From the NCBI GenBank assembly GCA_949987705.1, contig OX465283.1, forward strand, positions 93,979,813 to 94,043,812: a DNA stretch of 64,000 bases, written 5' to 3'. Under the pieces are notes generated by a model that ran no database searches, was not told the DNA's origin, and saw only the letters and a program-made list of their open reading frames with translations. Made by a program: the position numbers and the translations under genes. Source of the DNA: Thereva unica. Lineage: Eukaryota > Arthropoda > Insecta > Diptera > Therevidae. Numbering within the stretch: the first letter of the stretch is position 1; the number at the start of each line of letters is the position of its first letter. This document shows, in pieces, positions 1-12,200 of the stretch.

Positions 1-130
1 GCTTTTTACATAATTTTTGCGATTTTTTCTAACAATCCAAAATCCCGGGGCTATCCCGGGATCCCGGGATTGTCTGTTTATAATCCCGAAATCCCGAGAT
101 TGGAAATAAGGGCCGGGATCGAATTCCCTA
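1..130. repeat. CCCGGG-rich palindromic low-complexity DNA
   Basis: Repeated short palindromes of the type ATCCCGGGAT and ATCCCGAAAT follow one another. Such arrays are common in the subterminal parts of insect hAT-type MITEs, but no terminal repeat or target duplication is visible because the window starts here. Confidence 0.4.
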
Positions 131-139
131 CCTGGAGCA

Positions 140-2093
140 GACGGGATGTATAAAATTCCGCTACAGGAGGGGTGCTACAGGAGGACTGCGACCTAATCAC
201 TCCCTTATTATGCAAAATATTCAGGGCTTCCTTCGCACATGATTACACTCCATCTACCTGGAGGAATGTCAACATAACATTTATACTTAAGCCAGGGCGT
301 ACGGATTATACCTCGGCCAAATCTTTCAGGCCGATAAGTCTCTCGTCTCTTGCCTTGGAAACAATGGAGAAAATTGTCGACCGGGCGATAAGAGAAGCTT
401 ATTTTCGACGCCAACCACTAAGCTCCTTTCAGCTTACGTACCAGGCGGCAAGTTCAGTGAGAAAGCACTGCACAATCTGGTGTTCAGGCTGAAATTCGCA
501 GCTCTAAGCAGAGGAGTTGCGCTGACGGCCTTCCTCGATATCGAGGGAGCCTTCGACAATACATCCTTTGATACTATAGCTATGACTCTAAGTTGACGCA
601 GTATAAGAAGCACTTTCTGCAACTGGATTGACTCTATGCTGAGAACTAGCAAACTAATGGACTCTCATGTTGAGGGGTCTATTGAGGGCACTATAGCAAA
701 AGGTTATCCACAGGGAGAAGTTTTATCTCCACATCTCTGTTGTCTTGTTGTAGATGAACTCCCAGAGCTGCTCAACGGCCGAAACTTTTCGCCCAAGGTC
801 ACGCTGACGATGTCGTCATAGTAGTTACAGGTGAAACTGAAGGAGCCATGTCAAGGCGCATGTAGCAGGCAATAGATCTGGTCTTTAGCTGGAGCGAGAG
901 CGTAGGACTAAAAGTCAATTCCGACAACACGATTCTGGTTCCTTTCACCAGGAAACGATCACTACCAGGATTTTTGGAACCTACACTCGCAGGCAGAACT
1001 ATAGACTTTCACAACAAGCCAAATATTTAGGAGTGACGCTAGAAACCAAGCTCATCTGGAACGAGCACATGGACACTCTGATGAGCAGAACGCGCAGATC
1101 TCCTTAGGCTTGCGGCAGAGCTGGTGGGTCCACGTGGGGTATGCAGCCGAAAACCATGTCTTGGATATACACCCCCATCATTAGGCCCATGGTAACTTAT
1201 GGAGCTTTAGTTTGGTGGCACAGAACGACGCTTAAGGGTTTCATAACCATGTTATAGCAGGAACACAATGCTCACCATGAGCCGTGGGCTATGAAAGCTC
1301 TATCGCTCTCAAATTATGCCATCGCTGTCAATCGTAAGACTAAAATTATAATAGAGCAAAGCGATACCGTAGGCGATGAAAAAAAATTTCCTGTCAAATG
1401 TGTTTCAAATTTAAATTGAAACTAATTTAAACTAATATGAGAAAAAAAAGAATGCATATTTTGTTATTTTTAAAATCAAGTACCCTCAGACACAACAAAA
1501 TTTGTCAAAAAGGCTCTTTTTTGTCAAAATAATAATGGTTTATTTGTTGACAGCGGTGTTTTTTTGTGTATGATTTGGTAGAACTGTAAAGCCGCGTCTC
1601 CACCAACCGAACATGTTCGCCGAACATTGTTCGGTGTTGTAGCAAACATTTATTTGTGAGTTATTGAAAATGTTCATCGAACACGTTCGGGAACCAAATG
1701 TGGAATGTTTGTCCGTTTTTATGTTCGCGAACACTGTTCGGCAAACATGTTCGGTTGGTGGAGACGCGGCTTAATCGTCAACCAAAAAATAGAAATAGGT
1801 TCTAATTTTGTTCGTTCCTAGGTAGATCCATGGTATCTATTATTTGACAACGAAAAGCTTTCATGGCCCACGCCACGGCTTATGGTGAGCATTGTGTTCC
1901 TGCTATTAAGCAACATTCAAAGAATGGCCTGTTTCTCCATCACTGTTGCCATCCGCAGTTCCCCGACGCGACGGCAGAGCTGGGGAACAAGGTTTCTTTG
2001 TTCGAGGAGTCCCTGCTCGAACATTTAAGTCTAAGCGACAAGCCACTAGGCAGACTGCTGAACTCGTTTAAGCGGTCTGGCCTACAAATATGA
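140..2093 (+). pseudogene. LOA/R1-type non-LTR retrotransposon, decayed reverse transcriptase and C-terminal tail
   Basis: Broken frames give successive reverse transcriptase blocks. FRPISLSSLALETMEK lies near 325-375, FLDIEGAFDN near 532-560 (palm Asp), YPQGEVLSPHL near 703-740, and HADDVVIVV near 797-825, the YADD-type catalytic box with His for Tyr. The thumb block with [19 protein letters not shown] follows near 1158-1216. A frame at 1863-2093 (LHHCCHP, then LLNSFKRSGL) resembles the CCHC-like C-terminal tail of LOA/R1 elements. The FLDIEGAFDN and LSPHL-CLVVDEL blocks are typical of the LOA/R1 side of the I group. Many stops and frameshifts make it non-functional. A palindromic MITE (1590-1771) interrupts it. 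The 5' end is missing. Assignment of the tail is less sure than that of the reverse transcriptase. Confidence 0.65.
1590..1771. mobile_element. Harbinger-like palindromic MITE, TAA target duplication
   Basis: The ends form an inverted repeat of about 30 bp: AGCCGCGTCTCCACCAACCG on the left, its complement on the right, continuing into ACATGTTCG. The trinucleotide TAA occurs directly outside each end (1587-1589 and 1772-1774). The interior repeats GTTCG/CGAAC words, so most of the 182 bp can fold on itself. A 3-bp TAA/TTA duplication is typical of PIF/Harbinger elements; the superfamily call is inference. Confidence 0.7.
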
Positions 2094-2104
2094 GGTATAT
2101 AGGT

Positions 2105-3475
2105 TATCTATTATAGATATGATTTTATCCATTCCAAGGCACGGCCGGTAATTCCAAATTTGAATAACTTAGTAATCGAAATATGGTGGTCCATGCGATC
2201 AAAGGCCTTGCTGAAGTTCGTGTAGACGGCATCAATTTGATGACCGTTCTCCATACTACATAGAAGTTCAGAGATAAGAATCATAAGATTTGAGGTGGTC
2301 GAACGACCTTTTCTAAAACCGTGTTGTTGCTCGTTAATGTTAGGATCTATAAGAGGTGCAATCTTGTCATGTACGAGCTTTTCGAAGAGTTTAGGAATCG
2401 TGGATAGAATGGCAATGCGCCTATAATTACCCACCAAATGCTTATCGCCCGATTTATGGATCGGTGTTAGGTAGGATTTCTTCCAGAACTTAGGAAAAAT
2501 TCCTAACGATAGTGATTTGTTAAAAATCAAATGAAGGGGAAATACAATTTGATTTGAGCAGCGCTGCAAGAAGCTTGGAGGCAGATTGTCGGGACCGTGA
2601 CCCTTATTAATGTCAAGATTGTTTAAACCTGTCCTTATTTCGGCACTTGATAGAGATAAATTATTAAAGAGAGTTGGCGTTAAGGTCAGTGTGAGTTGAG
2701 TTGGATTTAGGAGACTTCACTAAATCTCACTGCGAACATGTTACATATATCTTGGGGGCATGAAGAGGAAACTCTCCCATTCGTCATTGTTGCCGGATAC
2801 CCTGAGGTCTTTCGCTTTATATTAACGAAGTCAAAGAATTTTTAGGGCCTTTTAAGATATTTTCTCCGACATTATTAAGGTATGCAGTATAGGCCTCACG
2901 TGACCTAAAAGTGAATTCTGATGCTAATCTAGAGTATTTACATCTCAATTCCTCGTTAACATCAGTTTGTCTTCTTAACGTGCGATACAATTTGTTTCTT
3001 TGATTTCGAAATGATCTAATGTTTTTATCTAACCATGGCTCCGACAATTTCTTAATTTTGGGTACATTTTTGTCGATGGTACTGAAAATAATGTTGTAGA
3101 AACATGATACTATCTGGTCGAGATTATCACCAGATAGACTATTCCTCCAGTCAATTTGTGATAATTCAAAGCAAATACTGTTATAGTTTGCGTTTTTGAA
3201 ATCATAAACAATTGCATTGTTGTGAGACGCACGATGCATGGTGATGGTGGAGTTGAGTTGTAGTATCCACGCGGAATGGTGAAGCGTGTTAGAGAAAAGG
3301 TTCTCCTCTTCACTGGCGGGTAAGACGTTCACCTCGTCATAAAAATTAGTGAAAGCCAGGTCTAACCAATTTCCACCAGGGTTCGGTTGCCCTATCACTT
3401 GCTGCAGATCATTAGCGTAGAAATTATCAATAAATTTAATATCAATAGCGTGAGTGACATTTATGGGGAAGAGTG
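2105..3475 (-). pseudogene. Jockey-type non-LTR retrotransposon, copy 1 (endonuclease end to reverse transcriptase palm)
   Basis: On the minus strand, frames run from the end of an endonuclease domain (NPGGNWLDLAFTNFYDE near 3390-3325) through a linker (SREAYTAYLNNVGENI) to the fingers and palm of a reverse transcriptase. The latter includes KKSYLTPIHKSGDKH, NYRRIAILSTIPKLFEKL, HGFRKGRSTTSNL and FSKAFDRMDHHI (palm Asp). The piece ends near 2105 before the YADD box, so the 3' part is missing. At least one frame change lies between about 2570 and 2817. The same family recurs at 13,245-14,896 and at 15,329-23,645. Non-functional. Confidence 0.8.
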
Positions 3476-3479
3476 TGGA

Positions 3480-3960
3480 AAATTCTTACAAACACTATCA
3501 TCTTCAGATTCTGATGTTTGGTTTTCCTGTAATAAAAAAGGAGCCCCTATATACGATTTTTATTAAATAATAGTGTGTATGATACTAATTATTGGATTTT
3601 TAATTAAAATTATAAGTGATTTATTTACCAACAGACATTAACAATGATGTTAACAACATAAATTTAAAATCAATTTTAATTAAGATAACACCTCAATTCC
3701 GTTTAAATAATATTTAAAAGCGTAACTCAATGTTTTTTAACATAACACCATTGTGGAATAGAGGATCCACTTCGTCTTCTTTAAGCTCCACTTAATTATT
3801 AGCACTCATATTAAATGAAGGAATGTATATTATTAAATTACCATTACATTAAAATTTCTAAAACGAAAATTAAGTACAATAACTATACAAGTATATTTTT
3901 TAACTTTTCTAAACTGCAACGATAAGGCTGGGCTCGGAAAAAAATGCAGTTGCTTAACAG
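3480..3960. other. AT-rich stretch, nothing recognised
   Basis: Apart from A/T runs I see no coding signature, terminal repeat or structured repeat here. Confidence 0.4.
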
Positions 3961-3967
3961 ATGGGTA

Positions 3968-4045
3968 CAAGTGATGAGCAGGAATGGTATTGGTCTTGCA
4001 GTCTCGTCTTGGTCTTGCACATTTAGCAAGACCAACACTTAGCTC
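3968..4045. repeat. CAAGAC/GTCTTG repeat, partial MITE
   Basis: Starts AGTGATGAGCA and continues with GGTCTTGCAGTCTCGTCTTGG and GCAAGACC words. It matches the ends and interior of the complete hAT-type MITE at 44,285-44,696. Only one end is recognisable here, directly in front of a CR1-like element. Confidence 0.5.
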
Positions 4046-5620
4046 CCGTATAAGTGGGTTGAGAGTTTTCTTTCTGGCCGTTCAATTAAGGTATTATTGG
4101 ATGGCGTCAAATTTGAATGTCGGGGGTCCCCCAAGGGCCAATTTTATCACCGGCCCTATTTCTCATATTTATAAATGCCCTACTTTCAATCCCCTTCAAC
4201 TCACTTCTCAGCTTCGCTCACGACAGTGCTCTACGTTACTCGTACAGCTTCGATACAAGACAGACGAATGCCAGATCCTGTCTTAATAATCGTGAACTAA
4301 TGTCCAAATCTATTAAAAACGACATTAATCTAATTCTAGAGTGGGGAAAGAAGAATCGTGTCGAATTTAACCCCACCAAAACCAAGCACTGTCTTATCTC
4401 AAAAAAGAAGTTCAACACCTCACCATCCTTGACAGTGGATGACGTGGAACTAAAGGCCTAAATGACCACATATTCCAAATCGCCAAACAAGCATCGCAGT
4501 GCTTGGGATTTCTTCAGAGGTGCAAGTTCCTCCTCCAGCCATCGGCCCGTGCTGTTATTTATAAATCCTACATTCGGCCTCTTCTCGAATATAACTCCCT
4601 CGTTTGGGGCGGCGCGCGCTCCAATAACCACCTTGGTATGGTTAGATAAGGTGCAAAAAAGGGCACACAAATAAATCGATGACGACACGGCCTGCTCCAC
4701 CATCGACCCCTTGAGCCATCGTAGGAGTGTAGTGTGATATTCTTTTAAATACCTGGAGCAGCCCGAAGGCATTAACTCCTATAGAGCAGCTACAGAAGCG
4801 TTAACTCCGATTAGTAAGTGGAGCAGCTATAAAAAGCTTAACTCCTGGGCTAGGGAAGTTTTGGCTTCCCACTCAAACGTCTGTTTTATAACGACTGAAT
4901 TTTATTTAATTAAAATGCTCTATTTATATAATATTATTCATCTATTCTACTCTAACTATAATTATCATAATTCCCACCTTAGGTAAATTGCCTTGGGTCA
5001 GCAATTTGTACGCACCCGGCCTCAAGAATTTGATGCACCCATGTGACCTATTTACGTTTTACTTGATCGGGAAAAAATTGCAACGTTCGGTCTGCATGAT
5101 ATATAAAAAAAAACTCTCGTGTGTGACCCGTTAAAAAATTTACTTAAGGTGAAAAAATGTAATTTGAGAAATATGAAATTGTATTATGGGAATGAGTGTA
5201 TAACAGTAGCAGCACTGACAAAATTTTATCGCTACTGTCATAGTGACTGTTCCTCCGAAATAAACACTCTCTTGCCTCCACGGCTATCTTACGCCCGTAA
5301 CACTAGATTACCCCACTCGTCTCATTCCCTCCACCTACAACTCCCCCTTTCACGCACTCAACACGATATGAATTCGTTTGTAAATAGAACCACTCGATTG
5401 TGGAATAATCTCTCGCAGTCGGTATTTCCGAGCTCCTATAACATCCAAGATTTCAAACTCAGGGTTCATCACCACCTTCTTCAATACCCCCCGTACCCTT
5501 ATAACACCCCCTCTCTCGTGCTAAGCTTACTGCTAGACATTGCACCATGACGTGACAAATGACATGACGGACTGGTACTACAAAGGGTGACTCCTGACCT
5601 TAGCACTGCCACATAAAAAA
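4046..5620 (+). pseudogene. CR1/Jockey-like non-LTR retrotransposon, 3' half, split by a solo LTR
   Basis: The first part (4046-4732) encodes SGVPQGPILSPALFLIFINA, a FAHDSALRYSYSFD block (degenerate catalytic FADDS box) and VEFNPTKTKHCLISKKK. The second part (5206-5550) resumes with AALTKFYRYCHSDCSSEIN and SFVNRTTRLWNNLSQSVFPS, the usual C-terminal tail, and ends with CACTGCCACATAAAAAAAA near 5620. The gap is filled by a solo LTR flanked by GTAG. The homologous copy at 53,340-54,237 runs through this point without interruption, which proves the insertion. A deletion and frame change lie near 4460, where the sister copy is longer. Dead copy. Confidence 0.75.
4733..5205. mobile_element. Solo LTR inside the CR1-like element
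   Basis: The 473-bp insert starts TGTGATATTC and ends GTATAACA, thus TG...CA. It is flanked on both sides by GTAG (4729-4732 and 5206-5209), a 4-bp target duplication. A TATAAAAAG box lies near 4830. No internal coding region is left, so it is a solo LTR from recombination. A 4-bp duplication suits Gypsy or BEL; I cannot tell which. Confidence 0.75.
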
Positions 5621-7075
5621 AACTAGTTGGGATGTGGGTTTGACCCCTTCGGTCCACATGATTAACTTTCCAGTATGATGAACGAAGATGGAATAAACTG
5701 ACTTCTTACAAAATAGTTATTCGTTTAGCACTATTGGAAAATTGGCTAGTATCAGAACTGAGGACAAAGCAATCCCGAGAGAAGCTAGTTCAAATAACTA
5801 TTAGTAAATCCACAAGATTTTTCTAGAGAATTTGTTTTTCCTGAATGTTAGCAAACAAACATTTCCTCCGTATTCCGTTCGTTGCAGTAAAGCGGGTGTT
5901 CAAATTCGTATGGAGCGGGCTGAAGCGCCGTTGACAAACTAAGAAGCGAATGACTTCATTTGGAAATTCCAAAGCTTTCCGGAGATATTAGCAAAATTGT
6001 AACTTTTAAGCACTTGTCAGACTTGACCAAAAAGAACAAATTTTGCGGTAACTACTGGAAATCCCGGGATGAACCGAAATTTCCTGAAACTGTATCACGC
6101 GTAGAAAACAATTCCCCGTCAAAAAGTGCTAATCCAAGGTTTGAAAAATTCGCGCTGTTTGTAAAGGGTAACGAAATTTTTGCACGATTTTGAAAGGTTG
6201 TCGGATTTTGACAATGTTTTGTTCGAAGGCTATCGCTGTGCAGAACCCAAAAAAAATCACTTCGTTTAGAACGGGTCTCATTCCATTGAGTTTATTAGAT
6301 ATTAGCAAAACTTGTCAATTTAAGGTCTTTCTGACAATTAGCCGAAGTTTTTCTATTTAAACAAAAAAGGCCCGACCGAATATAATGAAATTTTTTTCAG
6401 AGCATTTCTTCGTTAATATTCTTTTTTTGGCACCTCAATGAAGTCGATATAGTTTTTAGTGTGCGTGGTATCGTGCAGGTACAAAAATCATAAACGTCGT
6501 TTAAACAAAAAAATGGTTCGACCGAATTTTATGAAAATCTTTTCAGGTCATATTTTGGTTAATACTCTTCGAACGGCACGTCAACTAAGTCGATATCTTT
6601 TATGGTTCCCGCGATATCGTGCAGGGATACAAAAATCACTTATGTCATTTAAACCAAAAAACCGTTCGACCGAATTTTATAAAAATCTTTTCAGATTATA
6701 TTGTCGCTAATACTCTTCGAATGGCACCTCAAGTAAGTCAATATCTTTCGTGGCTCGAGCGATATCGTGCAGATACAAAAATCACTTACGCCGCTTAAAC
6801 AAAAAAACGGCTCAACCGAATTTTATAAAAATCTTTTCAGATCATATTTCGGTTAATACGCTTCGAACGACAACTCAACGAAGTCGATATCGTTTTTGGT
6901 TCGGGCGATATCGTGCAGGAATAAATGACCACATACGTACGCACACACACATATACTTCCTCCCAATTTTTTGCTTAAAATGCTCCTGGGACCTTGAAAG
7001 ATGAAAATATGTCGAAAATTTCGATTTCGATTTTCGGACCTATTACAGTAAGTTCCTATACTGGGAAGTTAAAAA
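5621..7075 (+). repeat. 1.4-kb dispersed repeat, copy A, with internal tandem units
   Basis: Begins right after the CR1 poly-A with CTAGTTGGGATGTGGGTTTG and ends near ATACTGGGAAGTTAAAAAA. Close to the left end lies ATTAACTTTCCAGTAT, the inverse of the right end, so both sides carry AACTTCCCAGTAT-type termini. The interior 6440-6930 has at least three tandem units of roughly 145 bp built on CGATATCGTGCAGG, AAACAAAAAA and GAATTTTATAAAAATCTTTTCAG. Copy B lies inverted at 29,073-30,205 and a fragment at 46,130-46,225. Copy A carries about 220 extra bases (roughly 5741-5957). Frames across it are only shadows of the tandem units. Confidence 0.7.
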
Positions 7076-7190
7076 ACAATACTCACAAGACCAAGGCCAA
7101 GGTCAAGACTTTGCCATGCTCGCAAGACCAAGACCAAGACTATGTCAGTCTTGTCTTGTTCTTACGTTTGCTCATTACTACGCCGATAGG
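7076..7190. repeat. CAAGAC/GTCTTG repeat, partial MITE
   Basis: Runs of CAAGACCAAGG and AGTCTTGTCTTGTTC end in GCTCATTACTAC, a degenerate form of the GCTCATCACTA end of the MITE at 44,285-44,696. Confidence 0.45.
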
Positions 7191-8176
7191 AAAATCGGGG
7201 TCCCGCCCCGAGTAAAAATAAAAAAGGGGTTTACCGCGGGCGAACAGCGGCCGCTTTGGAATTTAAGGGGCATATGATGGCCGTAGAATTTTCAATCATT
7301 TTTAATGAAAGCACTTATGTACATCTTCACGACGGGCAAACTTAACCAAAAGGTTTAAATGGAAAATTTTAGCCAAAAAAGAATCTGCACCAAATGTATT
7401 GTTAAATTTGTTTTATGGAAACAATTTCGTTATGTACAATGAATGTTCCTTTCGATTTATCCTTTAAGATTATCGATGCACAAGAGGAACGTGCTCGACA
7501 GACGCTGACAAAAAGAAAAACATGAAAAGTTTGAATTCGAAGATATGAGCATTGGATATCATGATGATTTTCTCAGTAAATATGCGGTGAGTTTTGAGTT
7601 TTGTTGGGAAACGAAAGTCACACTTCCCCAAAATGATTTCTTTTTTGAGTAGTTAAGTTGCTTCAATTTAACTTATAGTTTTGCCGGATGTCGATCTTGA
7701 ATATAAAGAGAATGAGGAGTTTACGATTGTCCGTTTGTGAATGTGTCTGATTTATTATAGCGAAACAAATTGTCTAAATAGATGTTTATTAAAAGAACTT
7801 TTATTGATAGCACTATCACTCTTCGGGGTGTGTGTGTGTGGTGTACGGCCCTAATGTCCTATAACCTGCTTTCTGATCTTCATATGGCCGAGGACTATGT
7901 TTGGATCATTTTTGGTATTCGCCCGTTGTAAGGATATACATATTTTATTTTTACTCGGAAACCCTAAAATACAGGCGTCACCCTTAAAAATGCAGGGTTT
8001 TTCGCGATAATTTCGATAATAATCAAAAATAATCTAATGAAATTCACTTTTTCATTATTGATTTTCGAAAATAAAGCCAAATTTTAGTACAAGTGACACA
8101 AAGGGTTAAAACCCTAAATCGACTAAATAATCGTTAAAAATTGTTTTTTTTTTTCGGGAATCTTATAGAAATGACG
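7191..8176. other. No gene recognised
   Basis: AT-rich sequence with a short TG run near 7830 and poly-T near 8140. No open frame with a recognisable domain, no terminal repeats. Confidence 0.4.
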
Positions 8177-8178
8177 TA

Positions 8179-8815
8179 CAGTTACTGCCAAAATTAACCG
8201 TACACCCTTAATTTCATGTAACATGTTAAAATTTTCTGCAATTTAAATACCCAAAAAAGTTTTCTTATTAAAAAATTTTATTTAACATAAATATATAAAC
8301 ATTTCTAAGGGATATTAAATAAAAGGAGAATTAAAAACAAATATTAGTGACTTCACACAAAATAGACCGTACACTTCAGAAAAATGCTTATAAATACATA
8401 TATCCTAACTAATGGAAGTATCCTTATTAATATTTAGTATGGTCACCTCGAGTGTCTATGACTAATTATAGTCGACGAGGCCTCGATTCCACCATTTTTT
8501 TTGTAAAGGAAGAAGGGGTATTTGCCCAAACTTCCTTTATTGTTGATTTTAACTCGTTTTTTTACGACACGTAGTTCTTTTTACCCGGCACTTCACTTGT
8601 TGCCACAAATTCTCAATGGGGTTGAGATCTGGGGATTGCGGAGGAGTTTTTAATTGCTTTCGAGCATTGTAGAGTAACCATTCACGCACTATATGGGGTG
8701 TGTACTTCGGGTCATTGTCTTGTTGAAAAGCTAGTTGGGAAGTTAGGTTTAATTTTTGCGCAGAGTTTGAAAGGTTTCTCTTCGGTATGTCCAGGTATTT
8801 CGTTTTGTCCAGTTG
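8179..8815 (-). pseudogene. Tc1-like transposase relic (DD34E)
   Basis: Minus-strand translation between about 8740 and 8560 gives FQQDNDPKYTPHIVREWLL and then PPQSPDLNPIENLWQQVK. The spacing from the Asp of QQDND to the Glu of PIENLW is 34 residues, the Tc1 signature. A frameshift and stop follow, and the C-terminal block (WANTPSSFTKKMVESRPRRL, ending GDHTKY near 8440) reads in another frame. Downstream, TACAGTTACTGCC near 8177 looks like one terminal inverted repeat next to a TA target site. The N-terminal half with the HTH and first Asp, and the other end, are missing. Confidence 0.8.
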
Positions 8816-8819
8816 GGTA

Positions 8820-9025
8820 TGAATTGTGAAAAATCGAACTAATTAATGATTTGAAAAAATTTTATAAAAATTTCGAAAAACGAAAACTTTTAGGCACCTG
8901 CTTGGGCGTTCATGCATCTATAAAAAAATCAAGTTTCTATCTCTTCTAGTTTGGCCCCAGCGCGTGAGGTATGCGCAAGTCAGGCTAACAGACACTTTCT
9001 TTTATTAATATAGATAATATAGAGA
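8820..9025 (-). repeat. 5'-end fragment of the Helitron-type repeat family
   Basis: On the minus strand this reads TATATTAATAAAAGAAAGTG, then CTGTTAGCCTGAC, then CCAAACTAGAAGAGATAGAA. It matches the beginning of the repeat at 48,830-50,449. Truncated next to the Tc1 relic. Confidence 0.5.
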
Positions 9026-9228
9026 GACAAGACTTACCGTTTAAGAGATATTAGCCAAATACGGATTTTTTTTGTATTTGGGGGGGTGGTTTTTGAGAAA
9101 AGCTTACCATCAATCTTGCGAAACTTTTTTGTTCATATTCTACTCACTAAGAACTATGTTTTTTTAAATTAGTGAGTTAACTAACATTTAGTTTAATTTT
9201 GCTCTGATGACTGGGTTCAAGGGATTAA

Positions 9229-12200
9229 CAGGGATTCCCAAAGTTTTTCTTAGGCGGGCCAATTTAATATAACCGAATTTTTTGGCGGGCCACGAATTTT
9301 TTGTTTTAATTATATAACTATTTCTTTTTTTTTTTTTTAATTTTTTTATTAGTACATATACTAAATTTAATATAAATATAATATAATATAAAAATAATTA
9401 AAATCCAATAATATTAATCATTGCAACAATGATTTCAAACTAGCACTATTGATTAACACAAACAAAAATAATGTGAATATAAAAACTTGTAATAAATTTA
9501 TTAATTTGTGTTGTGCGACTTGTGTAGTTGTTTTATTTTAATGATGTCATTAAACTTTGCTTGTATGTCCGTCGAATGTATTCTTAATACTGCTTGTAAA
9601 TGATTATTACTCAATTTTGATCTTAATTTCGACTTATTTATGCTCATAATTGAAAAAGTTTTTTCGCAAATATATGTGCTCCCAAATAATGAAAACATTT
9701 GTTGAGCATGTTTTCGTATTTTCGGATAAGTCACGCCTGATAATCCTTTATAAAAATCAATTAAGGAATTGTTCCGATAAGAATTCTTAGCATCGATATT
9801 TTCCTGTAATTCTATCAATTCAAATTGCATGTCTTCAGAAACGTTACGCGGATTTCAAGAAAATGGATCTGAAAATAAATTGTAGTCGCCCGCGTGACTC
9901 TCAAAATCATCGAAACGTTTGTCAAAATCTTCTAACAAACTCTGTATGATTTTGTAATACTTTTCTGATTGAAGAATTACTGATGCCTCGGTATTTTCCT
10001 TTACTAATATTCCACATGTTTCAAAATGACAAAAGTTACCAATTTGAAGCTGTTCTTGCAATAAATGAAATTTTCTTTCCGTGGAATTCACATATCCAAG
10101 AAGATCGTAAATAAGCTTACCATTACCTTGTAGTTTTAAATTTAATTCGTTCATAACACCAATTACGTCTGTTAGAAATGTCAAGTCGCATAACCAGTTA
10201 ATATCTTGCAATGAAGCAACATCACAATTTTTTTCAGTTAAAAACTCTGTAATTTCTTTTCTTAAATTGAAAAACCTTTTTAATGTTTGTCCTCTCGAAA
10301 GCCATCTGACCCCTGAAAAATATATAATGTCTCCAAATGGCGATTCGGACTCTTCCAAAAGAGTTTTAAATTGGCGGTGATTGAGAGCATGCTTTTTGAT
10401 AAAATTAACTGTTGTAATAACATCATTCATGACATTATTCATTTTCAACACTTGAGCTATAAGATTTTCCTGATGAATAATACAGTGATAATGATGCAAT
10501 TTATTGGTATTGTTAGAGTCCTTCAACTTGTTTTTTAAAAAATGTATAAAGCCTTGTTTGTGGCCCATCATAGATGGAGCACCGTCTGTAGTTACTCCTA
10601 CCAAATTGTTCCAATTAATATTGTTCGAATCAAAAGCATGTTCTACCGCCGAAAATATATCGCATCCTCTTGTACGATCTTTTAAAGTTTCCATTGACAA
10701 TAACTCTTCAAAAATCTTAAAATTTTCAGTAACTCCACGAATAAATATTAACACTTGTGCCAAATCGCAGATATCGGTGCTTTCGTCCAAAGCAATGGAA
10801 AAAGCAGTAAACGATTTTGAAATTTCTTGTAACTGATGTAAAATATTCTCATCAATATCTTCAATTCTACGAGTAATGGTCATTTTCGAGCAACAAATAT
10901 CTTTGAATAACGACTTTTTATCTGGGCAAACTATGTCAACAACTTTCAACATACAATTTTTAAAAAATTCTCCTTCTAAAAATGGTTTACTATGTTTGGC
11001 AATTTCTTGCGCAATAACATAGCTAGCCAAAACCAATTCATTTTGTTTGAAAAGATTTTTAAACACTAATTTCTGACCACTAAAGAACTTTTGTAGGGAT
11101 TCATATTTTATTTGTCTTTCATTACCAGTAATATCATTATAATTACTGTGATGGGTATCGTAGTGTCGTTTTATATTGTATTCTTTGAAAACTAACACAT
11201 TTTGTTGGCATATAAGACACGTAATTTGATTTTTTTGTTCAATTACAAAATATAAAATACCCCATTTTTCTTGAAATTTTCGTTTCTCTTGTGTTATTTT
11301 GCGCTTTTTTGAATTTTTATTTTTATCTTCCATTTTTTATTTATAGTTCATAAAATGATTTCTACAATACAAAATATCTTTATGCATATTTAAATGACTT
11401 AAACAAAATTGAAATTATTACCTGTAATTTTTATTATTTCGACAGGTAGCACCGATATAGATTAACAGAGCACATGCAAACAATACGAATTGTCGTCTCA
11501 AATAGAAATAGAACTGCGCGAAAGACACATTTCGTTCATAATTTGAACAACCAATAAGAAAAGACGATCTGTATGTGCTTGCACTTTTTCCTATTTTTCG
11601 TCCCACTTCTAGTGAGTTGGAGAAGTACAATATTCGTTAATATGGCATAGACCTGTATTGATCAGGGAAACTGGGTAGGCACGATAAGGCAAACCTAGAA
11701 ATAGACGTTCCGCCAAAAGAGTTGATGCTGGAGCGCGCATCTGGGGAAATGAAAACTGCACACAAATAAAAATTGCCCACATATGGATAAGAAATGTGCT
11801 TATGTGTTTTCAAATTTCCCCTTCGAAATTTGTTGCGACTAGGCTAAGGGACGGGAATGGCATGCGGGGATTCTACTGAGCATGGAAAACGCGACTTTCT
11901 CGGAATCAAGTCTTTCATGTACATTCGAAATTTGTGCATATAGCTGTTCGCCTTTCACTCATCAACCATATGAAGATGAAAGACTTGTTAATTTCTAGAA
12001 TTTGAGAGAAGGTCTGGTGGTACAATTGTAGTGTGCGGCACAGCACAGCGCACATCATTGAAAAAAACGAAAAATTCGTTACTAACTCCTTGATATTGTG
12101 TGTTGCATTAGATGCGCCAGAAATGATTAACAGTGGTATCTATTTAAGACTACTATTTTGAATTTCTGTTCAAATATGTAATAACTAGACTAGACATACT

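Noticed and set aside
6459..7004. Repeated peptide with RYKNHLRRLNKK on the plus strand of the 1.4-kb repeat
   Set aside because: It follows from translating tandem noncoding units; frames break between units and in copy B.
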